NCBI RefSeq assembly: GCF_000243115.2
Contig: NZ_CP007035.1
Span: forward strand, 4,340,001 to 4,404,000
From: Niabella soli DSM 19437
Lineage (GTDB): Bacteria; Bacteroidota; Bacteroidia; Chitinophagales; Chitinophagaceae
Reading direction: 5' to 3'
DNA: 64,000 bases
Each line of letters starts with the position of its first letter. Positions within the stretch are counted from its first letter, which is position 1. A program made the position numbers and the translations under genes. This document shows positions 34,572-44,160 of this stretch, piece by piece. Under the pieces are notes generated by a model that worked only from the letters and a program-made list of their open reading frames with translations, did not search any database and was not told the DNA's origin.

Positions 34572-37500
34572 ATGAGAAAACGGAAGCTTTTTAGTTGGAT
34601 CATGTTGGTGTTATTCGGCATGATTACGAACAATCTGATAGCTCAAAGAACCTCCATTAGTGGAACGGTGCTATCTGATGAGGGTACGCCGCTGGCAGGC
34701 GTAACGGTAGCAGTAAGCGGCACTTCCAGGGCTACAACTACCAATAGCGACGGTAAATTTACCATTGACGCGAGCGGAAACGCATTGCTGGAATTCAGCT
34801 ATGTAGGGTATACAACGCAAAAAATAAACGCCAGGGCGGGTATGGAGGTGCATTTGTCAAAAGGAGCCTCCGGCCAGTTAAGCGATGTGGTGGTTACGGC
34901 AATGGGTATTAAAAAAGAACGAAAAGCCCTGGGCTATTCTGTGACGGAACTGAGCGCGCAAGAGTTGATGAAAAATAAAAATACCAACGTTGTTAATTCT
35001 TTAGCGGGTAAGGTTCCGGGTGTAAACATTACGCAGTTTAGTGGTTCTGCGGGCGCGGGGGCATCAATCACGATCCGTGGTGGTAACTCCACATCAGAGG
35101 GCCGCCAGAATCAGCCGTTATTTGTTATCGACGGTATTATATATGACAACTCCACTACAGTTACCGGTAATACAGGTACCGATGGTTTGTCCCGGAGCAA
35201 TACCACGTATTCTAATCGCATCATGGATGTTAACCCCGAGGATATTGAAAGCCTTTCGGTTTTGAAGGGAGCAGCGGCCGCCGCGTTATATGGCTCCCGT
35301 GCGGCTGACGGTGTGGTGATCATTACTACAAAAAAAGGAGCAGAAGGCCGGGTTACGGTTAGCGTGAATAGTAAAGTGAGCACTTCCTGGGCAAATAAGC
35401 TACCCGAATCTCAAACGGTATTTGGTAATGGAACCAATGCTGCCAACGGTGTTCTTAATACGACTACCTATAGTAACTGGGGACAAAAAATTCCGACCGA
35501 CAGTACGATATACGATAATGTGGGTAATTTTTTTCAAAACGGCATCGTGTATGATAATAACGTAAACGTAACAGGCGGTACCAAAAACGGCTCTTTTTAT
35601 TTGTCGGCGTCTAACTATGACCAAACCGGGATTGTTCCTAACACCGGTTATGATAAAACTACTTTTCGCTTTAACGGGGAACAAAAATACGGGCGCCTGA
35701 CGCTGAATGCCAACGTTGCCTATTCTATTGCCAACACTAACCGGACATTGACTACTGCCGGATTGTGGTCGGGTGGGGGCTATAATGGTGTAGGTAGTAT
35801 GCAGGCTTTGTATACCTGGCCTCGTACGTTTGATATCAGGAATTATATAAATCCGGACGGCTCACAACACCGGATATTTGGCGGAACGCTTCCTTTGGAA
35901 GGCGATATTGACAACCCTTACTGGATTATTAACAAGGATAACTTGACCTCTCAAACAAAACGTTTTACCGGGGGCGTAAATGCTAATTATAAAGTGGCCG
36001 ATTGGTGGGATCTTATTGCCCGCCTGGGTTATGACCAGTATGCAACGAATGATTATACCTATATCGCTCCAGGTTCTGCGGTAGCGCCATTGTATCAAAA
36101 CGGCCGCCTGAGCAAAGACCTGGTTGACTACACGTATATTACCACAACTGTAATGAGTAATTTTCATAAAACATTTGGTGATTTTGATACACACCTGATG
36201 TTGGGTACTACATCGGAAAATACCCAAATAGGCAATCAGAATCATTGGGGCTATAACTTTATTACAGCGGGTACGATCAGTTTTAATAATATAGCCACAA
36301 CCAATAAGTTTTTTACTGATGCTACAACAAGAAAGCGACTGGTAGGCGCTTATGGCGAAATTGGCGTATCATACAAGAATATTGCATTTCTTACTGCAAC
36401 CGGGCGTAACGACTGGTCGTCTACCTTACCCATAGAGAACCGGTCTTATTTTTATCCTTCTATTAGCGGCTCTTTTGTGTTTACAGAGTTATTGCCCAAG
36501 AATGATATTCTCTCCTTTGGTAAAGTGCGGGCAAGCTGGGCACAGGTAGGTAAAGATGCCAACGCCTATGCTACGAATACTTATGTAAATCCTCCTTATA
36601 CTATTGGCTCTTTTACTGCGGTGGGGAATCAATGGGCAGCAGGCAATCCTATTTTAAAACCCGAAATTCAAAATTCATGGGAAATTGGAGGGGAGTTCCG
36701 GTTCCTGAAAGGTCGCATTGGTTTGGATTATACCTACTATCATAGCCAGACAGAGAATCAGATCGGACAACCGCGTTTGGCACAATCCGGAGGGTTTATT
36801 TTCAGCACCCTTAATTCGGGTTCTGTTATTAACAAGGGTATGGAAATTGCGCTTACGGGAAAACCGATTGTACAACAGGATTTTGGATGGGAAACAATGC
36901 TTAACTTTTCCTATAATAAAGGCCGGTTGGGCGCCTTTATACCAGGCATAGCTTATTTTTACCCCACTGATGCCCAGTTTGGAACGGTGAAAGCTGCTTC
37001 CATTCCCAATGGTGGTTATTTTCTTGGAATGACCGGTCAACCCTATTTGCGTGAACTGGATGCCAACGGCAAAGAAATTCCGAACGGGCGTTACCAGGTT
37101 GATCCTACTACCGGATTGTATAAGCTGAACACGACTAACCCGGTTGTGGGTAATCGCGAGCCTGATTTTATTGCAGGTTTCAACAATACGTTGCGGTACA
37201 AACACCTTTCATTGTCTTTCCTGCTTGATATCCGCAAGGGCGGCGATGTATACAATGGTACCGAGTATGCGATGGTCGTGAACGGGTTGAGCAAAAAAAC
37301 ATTGCTGAATGACCGGCAATCGGTAACGGTAACCGGCGTTAACAGCCAGACGGGCCAGGATTTCACCCAAACATATCAGGCGGGTCAAACCTATACAATT
37401 GGTGGAAAAACCTATGCCGGAACCTATATGGTTCAACAGTATTGGGCTAACTACGCGGCCAATTCCCTGAATTTTATTACTTCTGTGAACTGGCTCAAAC

Positions 37501-37736
37501 TGCGCTCCCTGTCTATGACGTACGACTTCTCTGATATGCTGAAGAATAAAAAAGTTATTAAGGCGCTTTCTGCAACGGCCGTAGGTACCAATTTATTTAC
37601 CCTTACCAATTACAAAGGGATGGATCCCGAGGTAAGCGCTGCAGGTGGCACCGGAGGTTCCGGCTCTACCGGTATTGATTATTTAGGTGTGCCCGCAGTT
37701 GCAAGTTTCACATTCGGGGTAAATCTTACATTTTAA
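34572..37736 (+). CDS. Second SusC/RagA-family TonB-dependent transporter
   Basis: A 1054-residue SusC-type transporter. The ATG at 34572 (MRKRKLFSWIMLVLFG) is preferred over a TTG at 34533 because it gives a clean signal ending NLIAQ. The carboxypeptidase-like domain is at 27-98 and the junction LSDVVVTAMGIKKERKALGY at 103-122. This differs from the DEVVVVGYG type of the first pair and is common in the other large SusC subgroup. The barrel ends FGVNLTF. It is 149 bases downstream of the first susD and 20 bases upstream of its own susD-like partner. Two unlike pairs behind one regulator suggest two ligands or two stages of one uptake route. Confidence 0.95.
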   Translation: MRKRKLFSWIMLVLFGMITNNLIAQRTSISGTVLSDEGTPLAGVTVAVSGTSRATTTNSDGKFTIDASGNALLEFSYVGYTTQKINARAGMEVHLSKGASGQLSDVVVTAMGIKKERKALGYSVTELSAQELMKNKNTNVVNSLAGKVPGVNITQFSGSAGAGASITIRGGNSTSEGRQNQPLFVIDGIIYDNSTTVTGNTGTDGLSRSNTTYSNRIMDVNPEDIESLSVLKGAAAAALYGSRAADGVVIITTKKGAEGRVTVSVNSKVSTSWANKLPESQTVFGNGTNAANGVLNTTTYSNWGQKIPTDSTIYDNVGNFFQNGIVYDNNVNVTGGTKNGSFYLSASNYDQTGIVPNTGYDKTTFRFNGEQKYGRLTLNANVAYSIANTNRTLTTAGLWSGGGYNGVGSMQALYTWPRTFDIRNYINPDGSQHRIFGGTLPLEGDIDNPYWIINKDNLTSQTKRFTGGVNANYKVADWWDLIARLGYDQYATNDYTYIAPGSAVAPLYQNGRLSKDLVDYTYITTTVMSNFHKTFGDFDTHLMLGTTSENTQIGNQNHWGYNFITAGTISFNNIATTNKFFTDATTRKRLVGAYGEIGVSYKNIAFLTATGRNDWSSTLPIENRSYFYPSISGSFVFTELLPKNDILSFGKVRASWAQVGKDANAYATNTYVNPPYTIGSFTAVGNQWAAGNPILKPEIQNSWEIGGEFRFLKGRIGLDYTYYHSQTENQIGQPRLAQSGGFIFSTLNSGSVINKGMEIALTGKPIVQQDFGWETMLNFSYNKGRLGAFIPGIAYFYPTDAQFGTVKAASIPNGGYFLGMTGQPYLRELDANGKEIPNGRYQVDPTTGLYKLNTTNPVVGNREPDFIAGFNNTLRYKHLSLSFLLDIRKGGDVYNGTEYAMVVNGLSKKTLLNDRQSVTVTGVNSQTGQDFTQTYQAGQTYTIGGKTYAGTYMVQQYWANYAANSLNFITSVNWLKLRSLSMTYDFSDMLKNKKVIKALSATAVGTNLFTLTNYKGMDPEVSAAGGTGGSGSTGIDYLGVPAVASFTFGVNLTF

Positions 37737-37756
37737 CTAATGCAAAAAGGTAAATT

Positions 37757-39781
37757 ATGAAACAATTAAAATATATCATACTCGGTTGTATATTGGTATC
37801 AGGGCTGGCTTCCTGTAAAAAGTGGCTGGATGTGAATACGGATCCGGATAATCCGAATAACCAAAGTGTGTTAATTGAGAACCGGCTGCCATGGATCGAG
37901 CATTTTTATCAATATTCGTCGGGGGTTACCAATTTTCGTACGTCGTGCCAGTCGGGAGTTTATTACAGTACTACCGCCGGCGCCAATACTTTTAGCACCA
38001 CCTGGCAATGCTCCAGCGCTAATTCAACCACTCCTTATCAAACCTGGTTTGTTGCGGTATCTTCGAATGTAGTTGATATGTATAACGCCGCCCAGAAAAA
38101 AGGAGCCTATCATTATATGGGGGTGGCTGATGTAATCAATGCATTAGGTTTCATGGAAATGCTTGATCTTTATGGTGAGATGCCTTTCACCGAGGCTGCA
38201 ACCGGAAACCCAAGTCCCAAGCCTGATGATGGCAAAACGATTTTTAACGGATGTATGGCCAAGTTAAATGAAGCCATCGTTCTGTTCAGCAAAGCACAGG
38301 AAGCAGGGGCGCCGGCGCTTACCACCGGAGATATGTGGAATACGGCCGGCGACGTAAACAAATGGATAAAACTAGCCTGGGGATTAAAAGCCCGTTACAT
38401 GCTCAAATTATCGAAAAAGACAGATTTGTATAACGCAGATTCTATATTGTATTGTTTGTCAAAAGGACCGCAATCTATTGCCGATAATGTAGTAGGACCT
38501 GGCTTAAATAATAGTACCGTAACCGACTACCTGGTGGGAGATCCTGTTGTAACCAATGGTAATTTTGATTATGCGGGATACGGCAGTTCCAATCGCATTG
38601 CTCAGTTCTATTATAACCTGCTCACCAATATGCGCGCTGCTGGTATTAAGGATCCCCGTATGACGAAAATTGTACCCGCAGCCATGTCTAACATTAAATT
38701 AGATGCTAATGGGAAAGTGGCCTCTTATACCTGGAATCGTTCTGTGGGCGTTGATTCTTATGGTCCTTCCACCCGTTTAGTAAAAGGAGGGCCGGCCACT
38801 ATTGCAACCACAAGTTATGCCGCCGTAAGTACAAATGTTAAGTACACGATCGCAGACGCGACAGAACGTGCCAATTTTATTGCTGCCCAAACTGCAGCGG
38901 GACGCGCGTTTACCAACAGTGGAAACGATGTAACAGTCACCTACGCTCCGGGTTCCCTTTATATCAACAACACTAATTATCTGTATGCCGGGGATACTGT
39001 TTATGTAAACCTGCGCAGCAGCGCTATGGCCACATCCGGAATCCCTGCCCAGGGTGCCCTGGACGTGAATTGGTATCCTGCTGCTGCCAGTGCACTTGGC
39101 GCCACACCTGCTGTTGCAGTTGGGTTTAATGCCGGAGCGATCGGCTCTACAGGTTCGTTCCAGATCCGCCCGGTTTCCGATCAGGAGATACTCACCTACC
39201 ATGAGATGTGTTTTATTAAGGCAGAAGTGTATATGCGAAAAGGAGATGCTGGCAGTGCTTATACAGCGTACAGGGCAGGTATCCAGGCGCATTTGGATAT
39301 GATGCAGGCCAAATTATCCCAATGGCAGGCCGCCCAGTATAATAATCCTGATATGTGGCCAATGGACCCGACTGCCATCAGCACTTATCTTTCCAGCGCT
39401 GCGGTTTGCCAGGGTGCAGGGGATCTGAAAATGGCCGATATTATGCTGCAAAAATATATTGCTATGGGTTGCAGTATTGAGAACTGGAATGATATGCGCC
39501 GGTTCAACTTCAGCGCAGGTAATGTGGGTGGCTTTGGTGTGGTTTATCCTGGTTACCAGCGGGGGCCGTTATTTACCGGCCAGGCACAGCTCACCGGCGC
39601 GGGGGCTACCGATGCCCGGTATTGGATGCGCCGCTGGATGCTGCCGCCAACCTATGAAATAAATTATAACTCCGTAAACACACTAGCTTTAAATCCCCAT
39701 GCAGCCGACCCCAATATCTGGAGTATGCCGGTTTGGTGGGATTGTGCTACCGATGCGGAATATTACGGATATCTTAAGTAG
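37757..39781 (+). CDS. SusD-like (SusD/RagB) outer membrane lipoprotein, second pair
   Basis: A 674-residue surface lipoprotein with lipobox GLASC at Cys20. It begins KKWLDVNTDPDNPNNQS, which is typical of the SusD-like family (PF12771 type), not of classical SusD. Helical repeat motifs include YHYMGVADVINALGFMEMLDLYGEMPF and a late MLQKYIAMGCSIENWNDMRRF. A roughly 80-residue insertion near residues 350-440 (Ala/Thr/Asn-rich beta segment) makes it longer than average. It follows its SusC by 20 bases and is the last gene of the unit before a terminator. Family call is firm; ligand unknown. Confidence 0.92.
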   Translation: MKQLKYIILGCILVSGLASCKKWLDVNTDPDNPNNQSVLIENRLPWIEHFYQYSSGVTNFRTSCQSGVYYSTTAGANTFSTTWQCSSANSTTPYQTWFVAVSSNVVDMYNAAQKKGAYHYMGVADVINALGFMEMLDLYGEMPFTEAATGNPSPKPDDGKTIFNGCMAKLNEAIVLFSKAQEAGAPALTTGDMWNTAGDVNKWIKLAWGLKARYMLKLSKKTDLYNADSILYCLSKGPQSIADNVVGPGLNNSTVTDYLVGDPVVTNGNFDYAGYGSSNRIAQFYYNLLTNMRAAGIKDPRMTKIVPAAMSNIKLDANGKVASYTWNRSVGVDSYGPSTRLVKGGPATIATTSYAAVSTNVKYTIADATERANFIAAQTAAGRAFTNSGNDVTVTYAPGSLYINNTNYLYAGDTVYVNLRSSAMATSGIPAQGALDVNWYPAAASALGATPAVAVGFNAGAIGSTGSFQIRPVSDQEILTYHEMCFIKAEVYMRKGDAGSAYTAYRAGIQAHLDMMQAKLSQWQAAQYNNPDMWPMDPTAISTYLSSAAVCQGAGDLKMADIMLQKYIAMGCSIENWNDMRRFNFSAGNVGGFGVVYPGYQRGPLFTGQAQLTGAGATDARYWMRRWMLPPTYEINYNSVNTLALNPHAADPNIWSMPVWWDCATDAEYYGYLK

Positions 39782-39825
39782 TAAGGGAAAAGAAGCAACA
39801 CCCATCTGCTAAAATATAAAAGAGG

Positions 39826-39860
39826 AAGCCGTAGCAAAATAATTTTGCTGCGGCTTTTTG
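39826..39860 (+). terminator. Terminator at the end of the SusC/SusD unit
   Basis: AAGCCGTAGCAAAA and TTTTGCTGCGGCTT pair over 14 bp with one mismatch and are followed by TTTTTG. It sits 45 bases after the last susD stop, between convergent genes. Confidence 0.85.
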
Positions 39861-39867
39861 TTCCCGC

Positions 39868-42726
39868 TTACCCAAACAACCATTCCACATCTTCCTGGCT
39901 GAGGCTTTTCATAAAGCCTTCATCCGTGCTGATAAGATCAGCGGCAAGGTTTTGTTTGCGCTCCTGGAGCCTGAGGATCTTTTCTTCGATACTATTGCGA
40001 CAGATCATCTTATAGGCAAAGACATTTTTTTGCTGGCCGATGCGGTGCGTGCGGTTGATAGCCTGCTGCTGCACCGCTTCGTTCCACCAGGGGTCAAATA
40101 AAAATACATAGTCGGCTGCAGTAAGCGTCAGGCCTGCGTTCCCGGCCTTCAGACTAATGAGGAAGAGGTTGGTGGTATTGCCGGGTTGTTGAAAGGTCTC
40201 CACCATTTGGGCACGTTGCGCCGGCGGGGTTTGCCCGTCAAAATGAAAATAAGAAATGTTGTTCTGATCGCAGGTTTCGGCTAAAAGATCCAGCATGCGC
40301 GTAAACTGGGAGAAAACCAATACTTTGTGTTGAGAGCGTATTGGCTCCAGTTCGTCAAACAGTATATTCATTTTTATAGCATCCGAACTAAAGGCGGCTG
40401 CCTCTTCCACCAGCAGCGGACTGTTGCAGATCTGTCGCAGTTTTAAAATTCCCTGCAATACGTTCAACTTACTTTTAGCAATGCCATTGGTTTTGATGCC
40501 TGAAAATACTTCACCACGGATCTGTTCCTTTACCTCCTCATAGGCGGCCCGCTGACTTTCGCCCATATCGCACCAAAGAATGGTTTCCATCTTTTCGGGA
40601 AGATCGGTGGCTACCTGCTCCTTGGTGCGTCTTAGTACAAAAGGCGCGATCAGTTTTTGTAATTGCTGTTGCTTCACTTCATCGGCATAGCGGTCAATAG
40701 GATCGGCGTATTCCCGCTTAAAAAACTCCCGGGAGCCAAAAAGTCCGGGCAATACGGTGTTTAGTTGCGCGTAAAGGTCAAATGTATTATTAACCACCGG
40801 CGTTCCACTTAATGCAAAGAAAAGATCGCCCCGCAGGTTGCCGACGGCCCGGGTTATTTTAGCCGCCGGGTTTTTTATATTATGACTTTCATCAATAAAA
40901 ACGACTTTATAAGGAATGACAGCGAACCGTTCTTCTGCCGCACGAAGCGTACCATAGCTGGTGATAATAACCTGTGCAGCCGGATCATCAATAGTAGCCG
41001 TGCGCTGTGCGCCGTGATACACGACAGTGCGTAAATGTGGTGCAAATTTTTTTAGCTCCTGCTCCCAGTTATAAATTAGTGAGGCCGGACATACAACCAA
41101 AGCCTGTGCCCCCGGGTGTTCTTCCAGTATTTTGGTAATAAAGCAGATCGATTGCAGCGTTTTGCCCAATCCCATATCATCCGCCAGGCAACCACCGGCG
41201 CCTGCTGCTGCCATCAGGCACAGCCAATCGTAGCCTTTTTGCTGATAGGACCTCAAACTTGCATTAATGGAAGCGGGCACAGGATGTACGGTCTGGCCCT
41301 GCTGCCACTGTTGCCAGCGTTGCCACCACGTCGTTACTTCCCCTTCTGTTGGGCGGCCGGTCTGTTCGGAAGCTTGCAAGGACAATTGCAGCCAGCGGGA
41401 AACAACCAAATGCTGTTTGGTGACTTTGCCATGTTTGATAAGCGTTGCGTATTGTTGCATCCAATCAGCGTTGAGCAATCCCAATGAGCCGTCTTTCAGC
41501 AATACGGCTGTTTGCCCGCCCCATAATACTTTTTGCAGTTCGGCTGTCGAAAGCGTTTCTTTTCCAAACTGCACGACTAATTTGTAGGTGCAGGAACGGC
41601 CGTCTTCCGTAACCAACTCCATATCGGTTTCAGGAAGATGTTGTGAGTAGCGGAAATGTTTTAACAGGTCCATGCCCGCCAGCTCGATGCCTGAAGTCAG
41701 CAATTGATGATAGGCCCTGGGAAACCATTGCCGTTTTTGGGCTTCGGCAAATGAAAGATAATAATAGCCCCTTTTTTGATCGGCGAATTTGGGGTGCAGG
41801 GAAAGCAGGAGGGTTGTTAATTTTTCTTCGGCAGCTTTATTCCGGGAAATGATCAGCGCGGTATCTTTTTGATGAATAGTGGTTTCAGGCTCCCAATCGC
41901 CCTCCACCAGCCAGCCATCGTACAGCCACTGCGGAGTGAACATTAAAAAAGAGTCGTTTAGCTCGCTTAGCAGCACGCGCGGTTGCGGCAACACCTCAAT
42001 TGTTTCCTTGCGTTCCCATTCATTACGGTTTACAGGGTATTTATCCTGTAAGGTGTCCAATATCAGACCCAATTGATTTTTATCTTTGAATTGACTGTAA
42101 TGGAGCAATTGTGCTTCCAGCCAATCCAGTGTTTGTGCATCGCGGAGCGGAAGAAAATAATAGTTGTTGTCTTTTTGGATGAAGAAGGCATCCCGTTGAA
42201 AAGCGTTCAGCGGATAATCTGAATTCTTTAATTCAATGATTGTTTCGATAACATAATGCGCATCTTCCCTCGCCACATTAAATTTAAGGAAGGGGCGTTC
42301 CATGCAGAGTTGGCAAGGCGCCGTAATCATTCGCCCCCCTGCCCCCGGGTAGGTATGGTACCATTTAATAGTACCCATAAAAGGCTTCAGTTCCCGGAAC
42401 AGATCATATTGATGCCGGATTAATTCTTTTTTTTGGAAAGCAGGGTATGCTAAATCATTTTGTTGCGCATCATATAATTGTTTAATGGGGACCGTTGTTT
42501 TCATCATCGATTCCTCACTAAATAAATTAAAGAGTTTTAGTAGCTTATCCGGTAGCCTGCCGAAGGCTCCTATAGCAAGCCGGGAATTGATGGGTTCTGT
42601 TTTATATACTGGCGGATGAATGGTTTTATCTACCGTCAGAATTTGTAATAACCCTTTCTTTTCACCGGTTTTGCCGGGTGATAATAGTAATGCGCTTGTT
42701 TTTTGATCTGTTATGCTCGGCTTCAT
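39868..42726 (-). CDS. SNF2-family DEAD/DEAH-box helicase-like ATPase
   Basis: A 952-residue SNF2/RapA-type ATPase. The start is set at the ATG at 42726 (MKPSITDQKTSALLL); a GTG at 42774 is also in frame. The long N-terminal half (about 1-500) is specific to the bacterial group and contains CQLCMERPF. The helicase core has motif I ADDMGLGKT with K522, motif II DESH at 612-615, motif III LSGTPVVNN, and the C-terminal lobe with FSQFTRMLD, KAGNAGLTLTAADYV and QAINRTHRIGQ. These proteins are DNA translocases that strip or remodel bound proteins such as stalled RNA polymerase; the role here is not known. Family call is firm. Confidence 0.93.
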   Translation of the reverse strand: MKPSITDQKTSALLLSPGKTGEKKGLLQILTVDKTIHPPVYKTEPINSRLAIGAFGRLPDKLLKLFNLFSEESMMKTTVPIKQLYDAQQNDLAYPAFQKKELIRHQYDLFRELKPFMGTIKWYHTYPGAGGRMITAPCQLCMERPFLKFNVAREDAHYVIETIIELKNSDYPLNAFQRDAFFIQKDNNYYFLPLRDAQTLDWLEAQLLHYSQFKDKNQLGLILDTLQDKYPVNRNEWERKETIEVLPQPRVLLSELNDSFLMFTPQWLYDGWLVEGDWEPETTIHQKDTALIISRNKAAEEKLTTLLLSLHPKFADQKRGYYYLSFAEAQKRQWFPRAYHQLLTSGIELAGMDLLKHFRYSQHLPETDMELVTEDGRSCTYKLVVQFGKETLSTAELQKVLWGGQTAVLLKDGSLGLLNADWMQQYATLIKHGKVTKQHLVVSRWLQLSLQASEQTGRPTEGEVTTWWQRWQQWQQGQTVHPVPASINASLRSYQQKGYDWLCLMAAAGAGGCLADDMGLGKTLQSICFITKILEEHPGAQALVVCPASLIYNWEQELKKFAPHLRTVVYHGAQRTATIDDPAAQVIITSYGTLRAAEERFAVIPYKVVFIDESHNIKNPAAKITRAVGNLRGDLFFALSGTPVVNNTFDLYAQLNTVLPGLFGSREFFKREYADPIDRYADEVKQQQLQKLIAPFVLRRTKEQVATDLPEKMETILWCDMGESQRAAYEEVKEQIRGEVFSGIKTNGIAKSKLNVLQGILKLRQICNSPLLVEEAAAFSSDAIKMNILFDELEPIRSQHKVLVFSQFTRMLDLLAETCDQNNISYFHFDGQTPPAQRAQMVETFQQPGNTTNLFLISLKAGNAGLTLTAADYVFLFDPWWNEAVQQQAINRTHRIGQQKNVFAYKMICRNSIEEKILRLQERKQNLAADLISTDEGFMKSLSQEDVEWLFG

Positions 42727-42835
42727 CTGCTTCCTGTTGTTGTCCTGTTCCCATTGGAGGTTGGGAAACCGCACAAGATAGAAAAAGATGCTGAGCCGCG
42801 GGTAAAATAAAAAGGACGGGGCTGAAATATTGCTT

Positions 42836-42925
42836 CATACTATTGTTCCTCACAGATTCCGCAGATTTGCACAGATCATAAAAGCCTTCTGTGAGAATCC
42901 GTGCAATCTGTGAGCTCCTCTTCTG
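42836..42925. repeat. Intergenic word repeat, ATCTGTGAG / GCAGATTTGCACAGA type
   Basis: The left arm TCACAGATTCCGCAGATTTG and the right arm AATCCGTGCAATCTGTGAG are loose reverse complements around TAAAAGCCTTC. The arms read like the 62210-62282 block (CTGTGCAAATCTGCGGAATC). It lies between the 5' region of the SNF2 gene and the stop of the carboxylate-amine ligase gene. Confidence 0.5.
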
Positions 42926-44038
42926 CTACTGTGCACCCTCTAAAAAGCTTTCGCTGATATACCTTCCCACATCGGTCAGGTTTTTGGTTTGTTCAAAGAT
43001 CGCCAACTGCCGGTCTGCCCCCGTGCCCCGTTCTAAAATTTTATGCACATAATCGATGCGGTGGCGACTGCCCAGGTGATCGATAACAGGGTCCAGGAAA
43101 TCGAGCAATTCATAGATCAGGGCCCGGGTGTTTACTTCTTCTTCCTTTCCAAAATCGATCAGGTGCCCATCGATACCATAGCGGCTTGCCCGCCATTTGT
43201 TTTCATTAATCAGCGGGCGTGAATATTGAATATAGTTCATATTCTTGCTGCGCAACATATAAATACGCGCGCAAACTGCCTGGAACAAAGCTGCTATCGC
43301 GATGGTTTCATCCACCGTCATCGGTATATCGCAAATGCGAAATTCAACAGTATTGAAAAAGGGGTGTACCCGCAGGTCCCACCAGATCTTTTTGGCATTA
43401 TCGATACAATTGGTTTTGATGAGCATTTTCACGTAGTTGTCATACGCTTCAATGCTTTCAAAAGCATCGGGTATGCCCGTTCGGGGAAATTTATCAAAAA
43501 CCTTGGTGCGGTACGATTTATAGCCCGTGGTTCTTCCTTCCCAAAAGGGGGAATTGGTGCTCAGTGCAAAAATATGCGGCAGGAAATAACGTGTTGAATT
43601 TGCGATGTGATTGGCCAGCTCCCGGCTTTCCATGCCCACATGCACGTGCAGGCCGAAGATGAGGTTACTGCGGGCAGCCTCCTGGAGCTCGTTTACAATT
43701 TCGTTATAGCGGATATGATCGGTGATCAGTTGTTTTTCCCAATGGCTAAAGGGGTGGGTGCCCGAAGCGCCCAGGGTAAGGTCAAGCGACCCGGCAATAT
43801 CGGAGATGGTCTTTCTCAACAACGAAACATCTTTGAACGCTTCGTCAATGTCCTGGCAGATATCAGTACCAACTTCCACTACAGCCTGGTGCATTTCCGC
43901 CTTTACCTTATCCTTGATGATCTTTTGTCCCTCCTGTACAATGCGCTGCTCGTGGCTCTTCAGCTCAAAGGTATCCTTATCCAATACCATGTATTCTTCT
44001 TCTACCCCAAGGGTGAATGTTTTATAATTGATGCTCAT
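42926..44038 (-). CDS. Carboxylate-amine ligase (GCS2 / YbdK family)
   Basis: A 370-residue member of the GCS2 glutamate-cysteine ligase family, of the YbdK-like group. Landmarks are the ATP/metal segment GVEEEYMVLD near residues 11-20, LGASGTHPFSHW, FGLHVHVGM and the arginine-rich substrate region RVHPFFNTVEFRICD. Such enzymes join an amino group to a glutamate-like carboxylate at ATP cost; YbdK itself has weak gamma-glutamylcysteine activity. It is followed on the same strand, with a 122-base gap, by an ATP-grasp gene upstream in transcription, and an esterase lies divergent beyond that. The three may form a small-peptide pathway. Family call is firm; substrate unknown. Confidence 0.88.
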   Translation of the reverse strand: MSINYKTFTLGVEEEYMVLDKDTFELKSHEQRIVQEGQKIIKDKVKAEMHQAVVEVGTDICQDIDEAFKDVSLLRKTISDIAGSLDLTLGASGTHPFSHWEKQLITDHIRYNEIVNELQEAARSNLIFGLHVHVGMESRELANHIANSTRYFLPHIFALSTNSPFWEGRTTGYKSYRTKVFDKFPRTGIPDAFESIEAYDNYVKMLIKTNCIDNAKKIWWDLRVHPFFNTVEFRICDIPMTVDETIAIAALFQAVCARIYMLRSKNMNYIQYSRPLINENKWRASRYGIDGHLIDFGKEEEVNTRALIYELLDFLDPVIDHLGSRHRIDYVHKILERGTGADRQLAIFEQTKNLTDVGRYISESFLEGAQ

Positions 44039-44039
44039 T

Positions 44040-44160
44040 TTATTAATGTGAGAATGTGAGAATGTGAAAATGTGGGAATTTGAGAATGAATTGATTTTTG
44101 TAAATGTGCGTATTTATTTGAACGAGCGCATAATTATCACATTACCACATTTTCAAATTT
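44040..44160. repeat. Intergenic word repeat, GAAAATGTGGGAATTTGAG type
   Basis: The left arm has ATGTGAGAATGTGAGAATG and TGTGAAAATGTGGGAATTTG. The right arm has TCACATTACCACATTTTC followed by AAATTTTCAAATTAG. The arms are loose reverse complements around a TGAACGAGCG loop, giving a stem-loop between the ATP-grasp gene and the carboxylate-amine ligase gene. Confidence 0.55.

Noticed and set aside
38777-39292. 171-codon minus-strand ORF inside the second susD-like gene
   Set aside because: Shadow of the SusD-like coding sequence; no signal, promoter or domain of its own.
42662-42853. 63-codon minus-strand ORF at the 5' end of the SNF2 gene
   Set aside because: It overlaps the SNF2 start region in another frame and has no family resemblance; treated as a shadow.
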